DNA from: Jannaschia sp. M317
GTDB taxonomy: Bacteria; Pseudomonadota; Alphaproteobacteria; Rhodobacterales; Rhodobacteraceae
DNA length: 64,000 bases
Direction: 5' to 3'
Assembly (NCBI RefSeq): GCF_025141175.1
Contig: NZ_CP081155.1
Span: 1,207,001 to 1,271,000 of the forward strand
Shown: in pieces, positions 48,484-57,410 of the stretch
Layout: every line of letters starts with the position of its first letter
How positions within the stretch are numbered: the first letter of the stretch is position 1
Position numbers and translations under genes: made by a program
Notes under the pieces: generated by a model
The model's database searches: none
What the model saw: only the letters and a program-made list of their open reading frames with translations
Told to the model about the DNA's origin: nothing

Positions 48484-49878
48484 TCATCCTGCCCAGGGTC
48501 CGTGCTGATCGGTCTTGCCATTGCTGTGAACAAAGCCGTGCAGGCCAAAATAGTCCCGTTGCGCCTGCACCATGTTCGCGGTTCCGCGCGCCGTGCGCAT
48601 CGCATCGAAGTAGGCCAGACCGGAGGACAGCGCGGGCGTCGGGTGCCCGTGCAACGCCGCCTGGGCCACGACCTGGCGCAGTGCGTCGTGGCTGTCGCGC
48701 ATCAGTTGGGCGAAATGGTCGGTAAACATCAGGTTCGTGCCCGGTGACGCAGCCAGCGCCTGGGCCATGTCGTCCAGCATGGCGGACCGGATGATGCAGC
48801 CCTCGCGCCAGATCTGTGCGATTCGCGCCATGGGCAGGTCCCACCCGAAATCCCGTTGCGCGGCGGACAGCATCTCGAAGCCCTGAGCGTAGCACAGGAT
48901 CTTGCCCGCGATCAGCGCCCGTTCCAGCAGGTCGTGGTTGACCGTCACGGGTTGCGGGGCCGCGCCAAAGATCCGTTCTCCCTCGGCGCGCTCGTCCAAC
49001 CGCGCGGACAGGTTGCGGGCGACGACAGCCGCCTCGATGGCGGGGACAGGGGCCAGGCGGTGCTGGCTTTCGATGGCGGTCCAGCGGCCGGTGCCCTTTT
49101 GCCCGGCGGCGTCCACGATGACCGACAACAAAGGCGCGCCGGTGGCGGTGTCTTGGGCCTGCGCCACGATGCCCGTGATCTCGATCAGGTAGGAGGCGAG
49201 GGTGCCCTCGTTCCAGCGTTCGAACACCTTGCCAATCGCATCGGGGGCCAGCCCCTCACCGTCGCGCAGCAGGCCGTAGACCTCTGCGATCATCTGCATG
49301 TCGGCATATTCGATGCCGTTGTGCACCATCTTGACGAAATGCCCCGCACCGCCGGGGCCCATCAGCGCGGCGCAGGGGTCGCCGTCGTGCTTGGCCGAAA
49401 TGGCAAGCAGAACCTCTTCGACGCGGTCCCAATGGGCCGGATCCCCGCCCCCCATGATCGACGGACCGTGGCGCGCGCCTTCTTCTCCGCCGGACACCCC
49501 GACCCCAAGGAAGGGGCCGCGGTCGTCGTGCACCCGCCGGTCGGTGTCGGAAAACAGGGCGTTGCCGCAGTCCACGATCAGGTCGTCGTCATCCAGCAGG
49601 GGGCGCAGCGCGTCGATCTGATCATCGACCGGCTGGCCTGCGGGCACCATCAGGATGATCGCGCGCGGTTTGGCGATGGCGGCGACGAAGGCCTCCAGGC
49701 TTTCGGTTGCGGTGATGCGCGCGGACAGGTCCCCGGCCGCAGCCGCAAAGTCGCGGGTCACCTGCGTCGTGCGGTTGAAAACCGCGATGTCGAACCCTTT
49801 CTCCGCGATGTTCGACGCCAGTGCCGCCCCCATCGTGCCCAGTCCGATCAAGCCGATCCGTGCGCCTGTGTCCGTCAT
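48484..49878 (-). CDS. gnd: 6-phosphogluconate dehydrogenase, decarboxylating
   Basis: 464 residues. It oxidises 6-phosphogluconate to ribulose 5-phosphate with NADP+ in the oxidative pentose phosphate pathway. N-terminal Rossmann motif GLIGLGTMGAALASNIAE, and the catalytic Lys in GGAGHFVKMVHNGIEYADMQ. The length is typical of the dimeric enzyme. It is convergent with hemC and divergent from the radical-SAM gene, whose control region it faces. Confidence 0.96.
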   Translation of the reverse strand: MTDTGARIGLIGLGTMGAALASNIAEKGFDIAVFNRTTQVTRDFAAAAGDLSARITATESLEAFVAAIAKPRAIILMVPAGQPVDDQIDALRPLLDDDDLIVDCGNALFSDTDRRVHDDRGPFLGVGVSGGEEGARHGPSIMGGGDPAHWDRVEEVLLAISAKHDGDPCAALMGPGGAGHFVKMVHNGIEYADMQMIAEVYGLLRDGEGLAPDAIGKVFERWNEGTLASYLIEITGIVAQAQDTATGAPLLSVIVDAAGQKGTGRWTAIESQHRLAPVPAIEAAVVARNLSARLDERAEGERIFGAAPQPVTVNHDLLERALIAGKILCYAQGFEMLSAAQRDFGWDLPMARIAQIWREGCIIRSAMLDDMAQALAASPGTNLMFTDHFAQLMRDSHDALRQVVAQAALHGHPTPALSSGLAYFDAMRTARGTANMVQAQRDYFGLHGFVHSNGKTDQHGPWAG

Positions 49879-50002
49879 CGCAAATCCTCCGTTTTGTTCG
49901 TCCTATCGGGCGACGGCCCCTCGCGAAAGGCGAAGCCTACCCCGCGCCCGCGCACAGTCGGTCTGGGTGCGACGTCGGGGCGCTGTCTGTCGGGATTGTA
50001 AG

Positions 50003-50028
50003 GAACGAGTGGGGAACATATACCGAAC
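50003..50028 (+). promoter_or_regulatory. Triple SOS (LexA) half-site array
   Basis: GAAC occurs three times at exact 11-bp intervals: 50003-50006, 50014-50017 and 50025-50028, i.e. GAAC-N7-GAAC-N7-GAAC. The alphaproteobacterial LexA box is GTTC-N7-GTTC, whose complement is GAAC-N7-GAAC, so there are two overlapping boxes. The last half-site ends 2 bp before the start codon, so bound LexA would cover the start region. Confidence 0.8.
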
Positions 50029-50030
50029 GA

Positions 50031-51260
50031 ATGGCAAAAATGACGATCAAAGACAAACTGGCCTTGCTGTCGGATGCGGCGAAATACGATGCGTCTTGCG
50101 CGTCGTCTGGCACATCCACGCGCGGGTCGCGGGATGGCAAGGGGCTGGGGTCCACCACCGGGTCGGGAATTTGCCATGCTTATGCGCCTGACGGGCGCTG
50201 CATCAGCCTGCTGAAGATCCTGATGACGAACTACTGCGTCTATGATTGCGCCTACTGCGTGAACCGCGTGTCCTCCAACGTGCCCCGCGCGCGTTTCACG
50301 GTAGAGGAGGTGGTCTGGCTGACCACGGAATTCTACCGTCGCAATTACATCGAGGGGCTGTTCCTGTCGTCGGGGATCATCAAATCCTCGGACTACACCA
50401 TGGAGGAGATGGTCCGCATCGCGGAAACCCTGCGCAAGGGTGGCTTTCGCGGCTACATCCACCTGAAGACCATCCCCGATGCCAGCCCCGAGTTGATCGA
50501 ACGGGCGGGCCTGGTGGCGGATCGTCTGTCGATCAATATCGAGCTGCCGACAGATGCCAGCGTCAAGGCCTATGCCCCCGAAAAGGACCCGGCGGGCATC
50601 CGGCAGGCCATGGGCAAGGTGCGCCTGACCAAGGAGGATTATTCCGACCGGACCCACACCGGGCGCAGGCGGGGCAATTTCGCGCCCGCCGGGCAATCGA
50701 CGCAGATGATCGTGGGGGCGGATGCCGCCGACGATGCCACGATCCTGGGCAATTCCACCCGGCTCTATTCTTCCTACGGGTTGAAGCGGGTCTATTATTC
50801 CGCGTTTTCGCCCATTCCCGACAGCTCCTCGGTGCTGCCGCTGGTCGATCCGCCCCTGATGCGGGAACACCGGCTGTATCAGGCGGATTGGCTGCTGCGG
50901 TTCTATGACTTCTCGCTCGATGAAATCGTGACGCGGGATGCGGGCGGGATGCTGGACCTGGAGGTGGACCCGAAACTGGCCTGGGCGCTGGCGAACCGGG
51001 ATCGGTTTCCGGTGGATGTGAACCGCGCCCCGAAAGAGGATTTGCTGCGCATCCCCGGCTTTGGCACCAGGATCGTCCAGCGGATCCTGAAGGCCCGGCG
51101 ATCCGGTGCACTGGGGTTGGAGGATATTCGCCGCATGGGCGGGCGGGTCAGGGCGGCGCGCCCCTTTGTCGTGACCCGCGACCATCATCCCGGTGCCCGT
51201 CTGGATCAGGCCGACCTGCGCGCCCGGTTCGTCAAGCCCAAGCAGATGGAGCTGTTCTGA
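50031..51260 (+). CDS. Putative DNA modification/repair radical-SAM protein (UDG-linked)
   Basis: 409 residues. The radical-SAM cluster motif is C-x3-C-x2-C in TNYCVYDCAYCVNR, and the C-terminal domain contains a helix-hairpin-helix (APKEDLLRIPGFGTRIVQRI), a DNA-binding fold. This is the rSAM_link_UDG family, usually found next to a DUF4130/UdgX gene, as here (1 bp apart). The reaction is unknown. The start codon ATG at 50031 has no good ribosome-binding site; ATG at 50040 is an alternative. SOS control is indicated by the LexA array. Confidence 0.88.
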   Translation: MAKMTIKDKLALLSDAAKYDASCASSGTSTRGSRDGKGLGSTTGSGICHAYAPDGRCISLLKILMTNYCVYDCAYCVNRVSSNVPRARFTVEEVVWLTTEFYRRNYIEGLFLSSGIIKSSDYTMEEMVRIAETLRKGGFRGYIHLKTIPDASPELIERAGLVADRLSINIELPTDASVKAYAPEKDPAGIRQAMGKVRLTKEDYSDRTHTGRRRGNFAPAGQSTQMIVGADAADDATILGNSTRLYSSYGLKRVYYSAFSPIPDSSSVLPLVDPPLMREHRLYQADWLLRFYDFSLDEIVTRDAGGMLDLEVDPKLAWALANRDRFPVDVNRAPKEDLLRIPGFGTRIVQRILKARRSGALGLEDIRRMGGRVRAARPFVVTRDHHPGARLDQADLRARFVKPKQMELF

Positions 51261-51261
51261 C

Positions 51262-52662
51262 GTGTTCGCCCCTCGGTTGCCGCGATTGGGGACCCATGCC
51301 GCCTGGCGCGAGGCCGCGCGCGCCTTGGCCACCACCCCGCCCGAGGCGGTCGACTGGGGGTGGCAGGATCGGGGGGCGTCGATGTTCGATGCGCCCTTGC
51401 CGGTGTCCTCGGCGGCATTGTCGGTGCCCAAGGGGTTCGACGCACTGAGCCGGACCTTGATGGCGGAACGGACGGGCGAAGGCTTTGCGGTGTCGCATGC
51501 GCTGCTCCATCGTTTGCAGGCCGAGCGCGGGCTGATGTCGCGTCGCGCCGATCCGTTGGTGGCGCGGGCCGAAAGGGTGGCCAAGGACGTCCGCCGCGAC
51601 ATTCACAAGATGCATGCGTTCCTACGCTTCAAGGAGGTGCCGGGCGATGGCCGCCGCCGCCGCTTTGCCGCCTGGTTCGAGCCGTCCCACCGCATCGAAG
51701 AGACGACGGCCGATTTCTTCGTGAACCGTTTCGGCGATATGGATTGGGTGATCGTCACGCCCGAGGTGACGCTGCGCCATCTGGGCGGGACGCTGGAGAT
51801 GCAGGCCGTTGCCTCCGGCAGGCCGGACGAAAGCGACCCGTTGGAGCAGCTCTGGACGACGTATTATTCCAACATCTTCAATCCTGCGCGGCTGAAGCTG
51901 AACGCGATGCGCGCCGAGATGCCCAAGAAATACTGGAAGAACATGCCCGAAACGGCGGCCATTCCGGGTCTGGTCGCCGAGGCCCGCAAGCGGGTGGAGG
52001 CGATGCAGGCGGCCCCGATGCGCGCCCCTCGAACCGCCGCGCCCCGCCAGATCGCGCCGATTGCCGACGATTTGCCGGGGCTGGCTGTGCGGTTGCAGGC
52101 GTGCACTGCGTGTCCGATCCATTGCGGGGCGACCCAGGCGGTCATGGGCGAGGGCCGCCCGCAGGCGCCAGTGATGATCGTCGGCGAACAACCCGGCGAC
52201 CGGGAGGATCTGGTCGGGCGTCCGTTCGTCGGGCCCGCCGGTCAGCTGTTCGATCAGGTCGCGGCGCGCGCCGGGCTGGATCGCAGCGCCTGTTATGTCA
52301 CCAACGCGGTCAAGCATTTCAAATACATCCAGCGGGGCAAGACACGGCTGCATCAACGTCCCGATGCCGCCGAGATCCGCGCCTGCCGCAGCTGGCTTAT
52401 GCAGGAGATCGCGCTGGTCCGGCCGCGCCTGCTTGTCGCGATGGGGGGCACCGCGGCAGAGGCGTTGACGGGGCGCGGCACAGGCGTCTTGGCCCGGCGC
52501 GGCACGCTGGAGGAGACGCCTTTTGGTTTGCCGGTCTGGATCACGATCCATCCCTCGGCCTTGCTGCGGATGCCCGACGCGACGGCCCGTGCCGATGCGC
52601 GCCGCCAGTTCGAGTCGGATCTGGCTGCCATCCCGGATATGCTTAAAAAACAGGCGGAATGA
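51262..52662 (+). CDS. DUF4130 domain fused to a UdgX-type uracil-DNA glycosylase
   Basis: 466 residues from a GTG 1 bp after the previous stop. The N-terminal ~240 residues are the DUF4130 putative DNA-repair domain (RRDIHKMHAFLRFKEV). The rest is a family-4-like UDG with GEQPGDREDLVGRPFVGPAG and IHPSALLRMPD, and Fe-S cysteines in CTACPIHCGA. UdgX enzymes bind DNA uracil covalently through the His of a KRRIH loop; here the loop reads GKTRLHQRP, with the His kept. Function as a suicide-type uracil binder is inferred. Confidence 0.88.
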   Translation: MFAPRLPRLGTHAAWREAARALATTPPEAVDWGWQDRGASMFDAPLPVSSAALSVPKGFDALSRTLMAERTGEGFAVSHALLHRLQAERGLMSRRADPLVARAERVAKDVRRDIHKMHAFLRFKEVPGDGRRRRFAAWFEPSHRIEETTADFFVNRFGDMDWVIVTPEVTLRHLGGTLEMQAVASGRPDESDPLEQLWTTYYSNIFNPARLKLNAMRAEMPKKYWKNMPETAAIPGLVAEARKRVEAMQAAPMRAPRTAAPRQIAPIADDLPGLAVRLQACTACPIHCGATQAVMGEGRPQAPVMIVGEQPGDREDLVGRPFVGPAGQLFDQVAARAGLDRSACYVTNAVKHFKYIQRGKTRLHQRPDAAEIRACRSWLMQEIALVRPRLLVAMGGTAAEALTGRGTGVLARRGTLEETPFGLPVWITIHPSALLRMPDATARADARRQFESDLAAIPDMLKKQAE

Positions 52663-52812
52663 CGCTGCGCTGCGGCGAAATTGACCTCGGCTAGGCGGGT
52701 CTTTGCTGCTGCGCAGAAAAATGTCCCGAATGGTGGAACTTGTCGCCTGTTTGTCGCTTCTTATCGTCAGAATGTCGGAAATTTGTCCGGCGCACGAGAA
52801 GGAGTTTGCCCC

Positions 52813-53661
52813 GTGAGAACCTTGAACACCGTGATTTTTCCCGTCGCCGGTCTTGGAACACGGATGCTGCCAGCCACCAAGGTGATGCCCAAGGAGCTGC
52901 TCCCGGTTTACGACACACCGCTGTTGCAATTCGCCATCGACGAGGCGCTTGCTGCAGGTGCAAAGAGGATTGTCCTCGTTTCGCACCCCGACAAACCCGC
53001 GATTGCTGAATATTTCCGCCACGACGCCGCGTTGGAGGCGACGCTGGCCGAAAAGGGCAAGCACGACCTTCTGGCCGCGGTCGAGGCCAGCAACCTGCCC
53101 GAAGGGGTCGACCTTCATATCGTCATGCAACACGAGCAGTTGGGCCTGGGGCACGCGGTCCTGTGCGGTGCGGACTACGCAGGCGACGGCCCGGTCGGGG
53201 TGATCCTGCCCGACGATCTGATTCTGGGCGCGCCTTGCCTGGCCGAGATGACCGCCGCCTATGATCCCGAAACGATGAACAGCCTGGTTGCCGCGCAGCA
53301 GGTCGCGCCGCAGCACGTCTCTCGCTACGGGATCTTTGATTGCGACGAAAGCGTCCGGGACGACGCGCTGCCCTGCGCCCGTTTCGTGGAAAAACCTGAT
53401 CCGTCGGTTGCCCCCTCTCGTCTTGCTGCGGTCGGGCGCTACATCCTGGATCAATCGGTGTTCGACATCCTGCGCGGCACGGGTCGCGGCGCCGGGGGCG
53501 AGATTCAGTTGACCGATGCCATTGCAGACATGGGCGGCATTCATGCCTTCCGGTTTTCGGGCACGCGTCACGATTGTGGGTCGAAGGACGGTCTGGTCGA
53601 AGCGACCCTGGCCGTTCAGAAAATGCGGAAGCGCGCACATCTGAGTGTTGCTGCTAAATGA
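52813..53661 (+). CDS. galU: UTP-glucose-1-phosphate uridylyltransferase
   Basis: 282 residues from a GTG start with AAGGAG upstream. It makes UDP-glucose. The signature VIFPVAGLGTRMLPATKVMP and the substrate-binding KELLPVYDTPLLQFAIDEAL are typical of GalU. It supplies UDP-glucose to OtsA, encoded two genes downstream, as well as to cell-surface polysaccharide synthesis. The otsB start follows after 19 bp. Confidence 0.95.
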   Translation: MRTLNTVIFPVAGLGTRMLPATKVMPKELLPVYDTPLLQFAIDEALAAGAKRIVLVSHPDKPAIAEYFRHDAALEATLAEKGKHDLLAAVEASNLPEGVDLHIVMQHEQLGLGHAVLCGADYAGDGPVGVILPDDLILGAPCLAEMTAAYDPETMNSLVAAQQVAPQHVSRYGIFDCDESVRDDALPCARFVEKPDPSVAPSRLAAVGRYILDQSVFDILRGTGRGAGGEIQLTDAIADMGGIHAFRFSGTRHDCGSKDGLVEATLAVQKMRKRAHLSVAAK

Positions 53662-53680
53662 TTACTTTGGGGAGGAAAGG

Positions 53681-54460
53681 ATGCTCTACTATCAAATGAC
53701 TGGCTTCATGGAGGGGGATAGCCCCACCGATCAGGGGCGCATCACCCTCCCCAAGCACGAAGATGCGGCTCTGTTTCTCGACTTCGACGGAACCTTGGTA
53801 GAAATCGCGGACCGCCCCGATGGCATCACCGTGCCCGAGCGTATCACGACGATGCTGAAGCGGGCGCAGGATCGTCTTGATGGGCGCGTGGCGCTCGTCT
53901 CCGGTCGCTCCGTCTCTGATCTCGAAGCGTTTTTGCCCGATTTCGATGGGCCGCTGATCGGGGCCCATGGGGCCGAGCGGCGGATTGAGGGGACGACCGA
54001 ACACACCCAGGATTTCGACCTGGGCAAGATCGCGACCTTGCAGAAACTGGTCGAGGACTACGCCAGTCTCCAATCCGGTTTTCTGGTCGAAACGAAGCCC
54101 ACGGGCGTCGTGCTGCATTACCGTCAGGCACAGGAACACGGGGCGCTTGCTCTGCACTTCATGGAAAGCCTGGCCGAGGCGGCTGATGGTTTCCGTCTGC
54201 AGCCCGCGCTTTGCGCCTATGAGATCAAGCCCGACAGCGTGGGCAAGGATATCGCGCTGTCCGACCTGCTGGAGACGGCGGCCTTCAAGGGCAAGACGCC
54301 GATCTACGCGGGGGACGACCTGACGGATGAACCCCCGCTGGAGCTTGTGAAATCTCTGGGTGGGACGGCGATCAAGATCGGCGGTCGGGAAAGCGTTGCC
54401 GAGTACGGGTTGGAAACGCCGGAGATGCTTCTGCGACTATTGGAGAAGTGGCTTGCCTGA
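53681..54460 (+). CDS. otsB: Trehalose-6-phosphate phosphatase
   Basis: 259 residues, HAD superfamily. The nucleophile motif is AALFLDFDGTLVEIADRP (DxDGT), with the metal motif in PIYAGDDLTDEPPLEL. It hydrolyses trehalose-6-phosphate to trehalose, an osmoprotectant. The start at 53681 follows GGAGGAAAGG. It overlaps neither neighbour and comes before otsA, 10 bp away. Confidence 0.93.
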   Translation: MLYYQMTGFMEGDSPTDQGRITLPKHEDAALFLDFDGTLVEIADRPDGITVPERITTMLKRAQDRLDGRVALVSGRSVSDLEAFLPDFDGPLIGAHGAERRIEGTTEHTQDFDLGKIATLQKLVEDYASLQSGFLVETKPTGVVLHYRQAQEHGALALHFMESLAEAADGFRLQPALCAYEIKPDSVGKDIALSDLLETAAFKGKTPIYAGDDLTDEPPLELVKSLGGTAIKIGGRESVAEYGLETPEMLLRLLEKWLA

Positions 54461-54470
54461 CGGTTCGAAA

Positions 54471-55844
54471 ATGGAACCCCGCCCCAACGGCCAGCTTCTT
54501 GTCCTGTCCAACCGCATCCCGAAAGGCGATGTTCCGGCAGGCGGTCTGGTTTATGCCCTGCACGAGGCCCTGACCGGTGCCGGCGGCACCTGGATCGGCA
54601 CGGCTGATCCCAGCCATTCTGCCGAGCCGGTGCTCAGCCCGATCGGCAGCGGCGATTACGACCGCATGACCTTTCCGGTGACGGGTACGGAATATGACGG
54701 TTTCTATCTGGGTTACGCCAATGGCGTGCTCTGGCCGCTGTTTCACCACCGTGCCGACCTGCTGGATATTCAAGAAGGGCACTTTGATGCCTATGCTGCG
54801 GTCAACCGGCGCGCCGCCCGTGTGATTGCCGATCGGATCGGGCCCGAAGACACGATCTGGATCCACGACTATCACTTCTTGATGGTCGCCTCCGAACTGC
54901 GCAAGCTGGGTGTCGAGAACCGCATCGGCCTGTTCCTGCATATCCCGTTTCCCAACGTCACCGACATCATGGCCCTGCCCGAGGCGTCGATGCTGGCGGG
55001 TTGGCTGGCGGCGCATGATCTGGTCGGGTTGCAGACGGAACGTGACGTCGCCGCGGCCAACGATATCGTCGCACAGGACGGTCAGGCGCAGCATCTCAAC
55101 GATGGCACCTGGGTCCGGGACGGTCGCGTGTTCAACGTAGAGGCCTTTCCGATTGGCATTGACGCCAAGGGCTTTGCCGAAACGGCGGCCCGCGTGCCCG
55201 CTCCCGATCTGTTGCTGCGCCCCGGTGCGCCCCTATTGATCGGGGTGGACCGTCTGGATTATTCCAAGGGCCTCGTCCATCGGTTCGAAGCCTTCGGGGA
55301 ATTCCTGGAACGCCGGGCCGACCAGACGATCCGTCCGACGTTCCTGCAGATCGCGCCGGGTTCACGCGAAGACGTCAGCGCCTATCAGGACATCCGCGAA
55401 GAGTTGGAGCGTGCGGCGGGCTCGATCAACGGCGAACACGCCTCGCTCGACTGGACCCCGATCCGCTATATCCGCCACCACATCGACCGGGACACGATCG
55501 CCGCGCTGTATCGCAAGGCCGACGTCGCGCTGGTGACGCCCTTGGCCGATGGCATGAACCTTGTGGCGAAGGAATTCGTGGCCGCCCAGGATCCCGAGGA
55601 CCCGGGCGTTCTGATCCTGTCCCATTTCGCCGGCGCGTCGGAACAGATGGACAGCGCGCTGATGGTCAACCCGTTCGACGCGGGCAGCTTTGCCCAGGCC
55701 ATCGAACAGGCATTGACCATGCCCCTGGCAGAACGTCAGGCCCGCCACGCCTCGCTGCGCGACAGCGTGTTCGAGCAGGACGTCGCATGGTGGACCGATC
55801 GGTATCTGAAGCGACTGCGCGGCGGGTCCATGGTCCCGGTCTGA
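54471..55844 (+). CDS. otsA: Trehalose-6-phosphate synthase
   Basis: 457 residues, GT20 family. It joins UDP-glucose to glucose-6-phosphate. Conserved blocks: LLVLSNRIPKGDVPAGG at the N-terminus, IWIHDYHFLMVASELRKLG, the active-site LIGVDRLDYSKGLVHR and the UDP-binding DGMNLVAKEFVAAQDP. The start at 54471 gives MEPRPNGQLLVLSNR. With galU and otsB it forms a complete trehalose synthesis cluster. Confidence 0.95.
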   Translation: MEPRPNGQLLVLSNRIPKGDVPAGGLVYALHEALTGAGGTWIGTADPSHSAEPVLSPIGSGDYDRMTFPVTGTEYDGFYLGYANGVLWPLFHHRADLLDIQEGHFDAYAAVNRRAARVIADRIGPEDTIWIHDYHFLMVASELRKLGVENRIGLFLHIPFPNVTDIMALPEASMLAGWLAAHDLVGLQTERDVAAANDIVAQDGQAQHLNDGTWVRDGRVFNVEAFPIGIDAKGFAETAARVPAPDLLLRPGAPLLIGVDRLDYSKGLVHRFEAFGEFLERRADQTIRPTFLQIAPGSREDVSAYQDIREELERAAGSINGEHASLDWTPIRYIRHHIDRDTIAALYRKADVALVTPLADGMNLVAKEFVAAQDPEDPGVLILSHFAGASEQMDSALMVNPFDAGSFAQAIEQALTMPLAERQARHASLRDSVFEQDVAWWTDRYLKRLRGGSMVPV

Positions 55845-55960
55845 CGGGCTACGGCCCGCCCGCGCCCGACAGGGTGACACGCTGACAGGACGCCGCCAGC
55901 CGACCCCGTTGCGGGCGGGGGCGGTCCGTCTTGGTCCGGAAAACCGTGTCGCGGCCGTTC

Positions 55961-56617
55961 TCAGGTTTGCGTGCCGTCGGCGGGTCGCGCAAGCCGCGCC
56001 GCCAGTTGGGACACTGCGATTGACGCCGCGGCCTTCGATGCCTCGTGCCGATGATCGCCGAATTCCTGATACTCTATGCCGATATGGTGGAAATCCGACA
56101 TGCCGAGGTATTTCGACGCGACGCGCAAATGCGGCACCAGATTGTCCAATCCCTCGTTGAGCTCGCCCGCCCCGAAACCGAATTCACCCCATGAGGTCAA
56201 GGCGACGACGGTCTTGCCGCTCAGAACCGGCAGAAGTGGCCGGTCACCACGGGCGAGATCGAAGGTGAAGGTCTTGTTGATCCGCACGACCTGATCGAAC
56301 CACGCCTTCAGGGCCGCAGGCATGCCGTAGTTGTACATCGGCGTCGTGAAGACGATAAAATCGGCTGCGACCACCTCGGCGATCAGCTCATCGGAGATCC
56401 TGGTGATCTGCTGCTGCTCCGAGGTCGTGCCGTCACTGAACACCGCCGCGATCCATGCTTCGGAGATAAGCGGCGGCGGGCGCGTTCCGACGTCCCGCGT
56501 CGTAACCACCACGTCCGGTTCGCGAAGGGTCCATTCGCTGATGAACCGGTCGCCAAGGCGGCGAGAGAGGGAGCGCGTCGTGCGGGCGCTGGCATCGACT
56601 CTGAGGATGTGTGTCAT
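55961..56617 (-). CDS. azoR: FMN-dependent NADH-azoreductase
   Basis: 218 residues, flavodoxin-like fold. FMN-binding ILRVDASARTTRSLSRRLG and the flavin-contact TPMYNYGMPAALKAWFDQVV followed by NKTFTF are diagnostic of AzoR. It reduces azo bonds and, more physiologically, quinones, using NADH. It begins the cassette azoR-YHS-isochorismatase with the AraC gene at its far end; genes are on the same strand but with gaps of 40-270 bp. Confidence 0.93.
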   Translation of the reverse strand: MTHILRVDASARTTRSLSRRLGDRFISEWTLREPDVVVTTRDVGTRPPPLISEAWIAAVFSDGTTSEQQQITRISDELIAEVVAADFIVFTTPMYNYGMPAALKAWFDQVVRINKTFTFDLARGDRPLLPVLSGKTVVALTSWGEFGFGAGELNEGLDNLVPHLRVASKYLGMSDFHHIGIEYQEFGDHRHEASKAAASIAVSQLAARLARPADGTQT

Positions 56618-56884
56618 GTGCGGGATCCTTTCTTCGGGTTTCGCGAAGGCCTTTCTGCGCAGTCAGATCGGGCCCCGTCGGTGGGCGGGAAACGCATGAG
56701 ACGGTCTGGGCAGGGTTGCGTGGTTCGGGCCGCATCACGGACAAGCGATGATGCTGGCCAATGGACGCGCCAGTGTCGGGGCGCGGGTCGTCCGCGATGT
56801 GACTGACGCCTTGGCGCGTCCGGTAGCAGCGGGCGTTCCGGGCCCCAAAGATCGGGACCCGGACCGGGCTGCTGAGCCCCCGGA

Positions 56885-57370
56885 TCAGAGATCGTCGATG
56901 GAGGTCGACAGGATGCCGGGCCAGGTTTCATTGGCCACCTCAATCACCTCGGCACTGTTTTCCTTATACTTTTCGAAGATCGCGGCGTTGACGAAAAGAT
57001 AGAGCTTGCCGTCCACGATGTCGGCAAAGCGAACGTCTCCGTCGAGTTTCTTGCCGACGTAGACGCCGAAGGCGCAGAACCCTCCGAACTGCGGAAGGTA
57101 ACCTGCTGGATCCGCCTCGAAGAGCTGCTGAGCCTCTGCGGTGGCAAAGTAGTAGTCCACGCCGTCATGGGCCGTGCTGTAAGCGGCATCGCCGATCTGC
57201 GGCACCGGGCCGTCGAACATCGACACCGGATCGACGCCGTGCAGGCCCAGCGGATTGCCCGCAAGCGTCAGGCCGTTCGAGACATTGTATTCGTCGGCGG
57301 CCATCGCGGACGAGCCGCAGGCAAGCACAGCAACAAGGGCAAGTGCGGAAAGGGTGAGAAGGGATTTCAT
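56885..57370 (-). CDS. Exported YHS-domain protein
   Basis: 161 residues with a Sec signal peptide (MKSLLTLSALALVAVLACGS). The YHS domain (about 45-120) includes GVDPVSMFDGPVPQIGDAAY and the FGGFCAFGVYVGKKLDGD segment. In some relatives of this family the corresponding position holds selenocysteine; here it is cysteine. YHS domains bind metals in some metal ATPases and monooxygenases; the exported single-domain form is of unknown function. It lies 40 bp upstream of the AzoR-side gap and after the hydrolase gene. Confidence 0.85.
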   Translation of the reverse strand: MKSLLTLSALALVAVLACGSSAMAADEYNVSNGLTLAGNPLGLHGVDPVSMFDGPVPQIGDAAYSTAHDGVDYYFATAEAQQLFEADPAGYLPQFGGFCAFGVYVGKKLDGDVRFADIVDGKLYLFVNAAIFEKYKENSAEVIEVANETWPGILSTSIDDL

Positions 57371-57410
57371 GGGTCTGTTCCTTTCAGGGTATGAGATCAG
57401 GGGGGAGGGG

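Noticed and set aside
51622..53640. 672-codon open frame on the minus strand across UdgX and galU
   Set aside because: Antisense artefact of high GC; both plus-strand genes have complete catalytic motifs.
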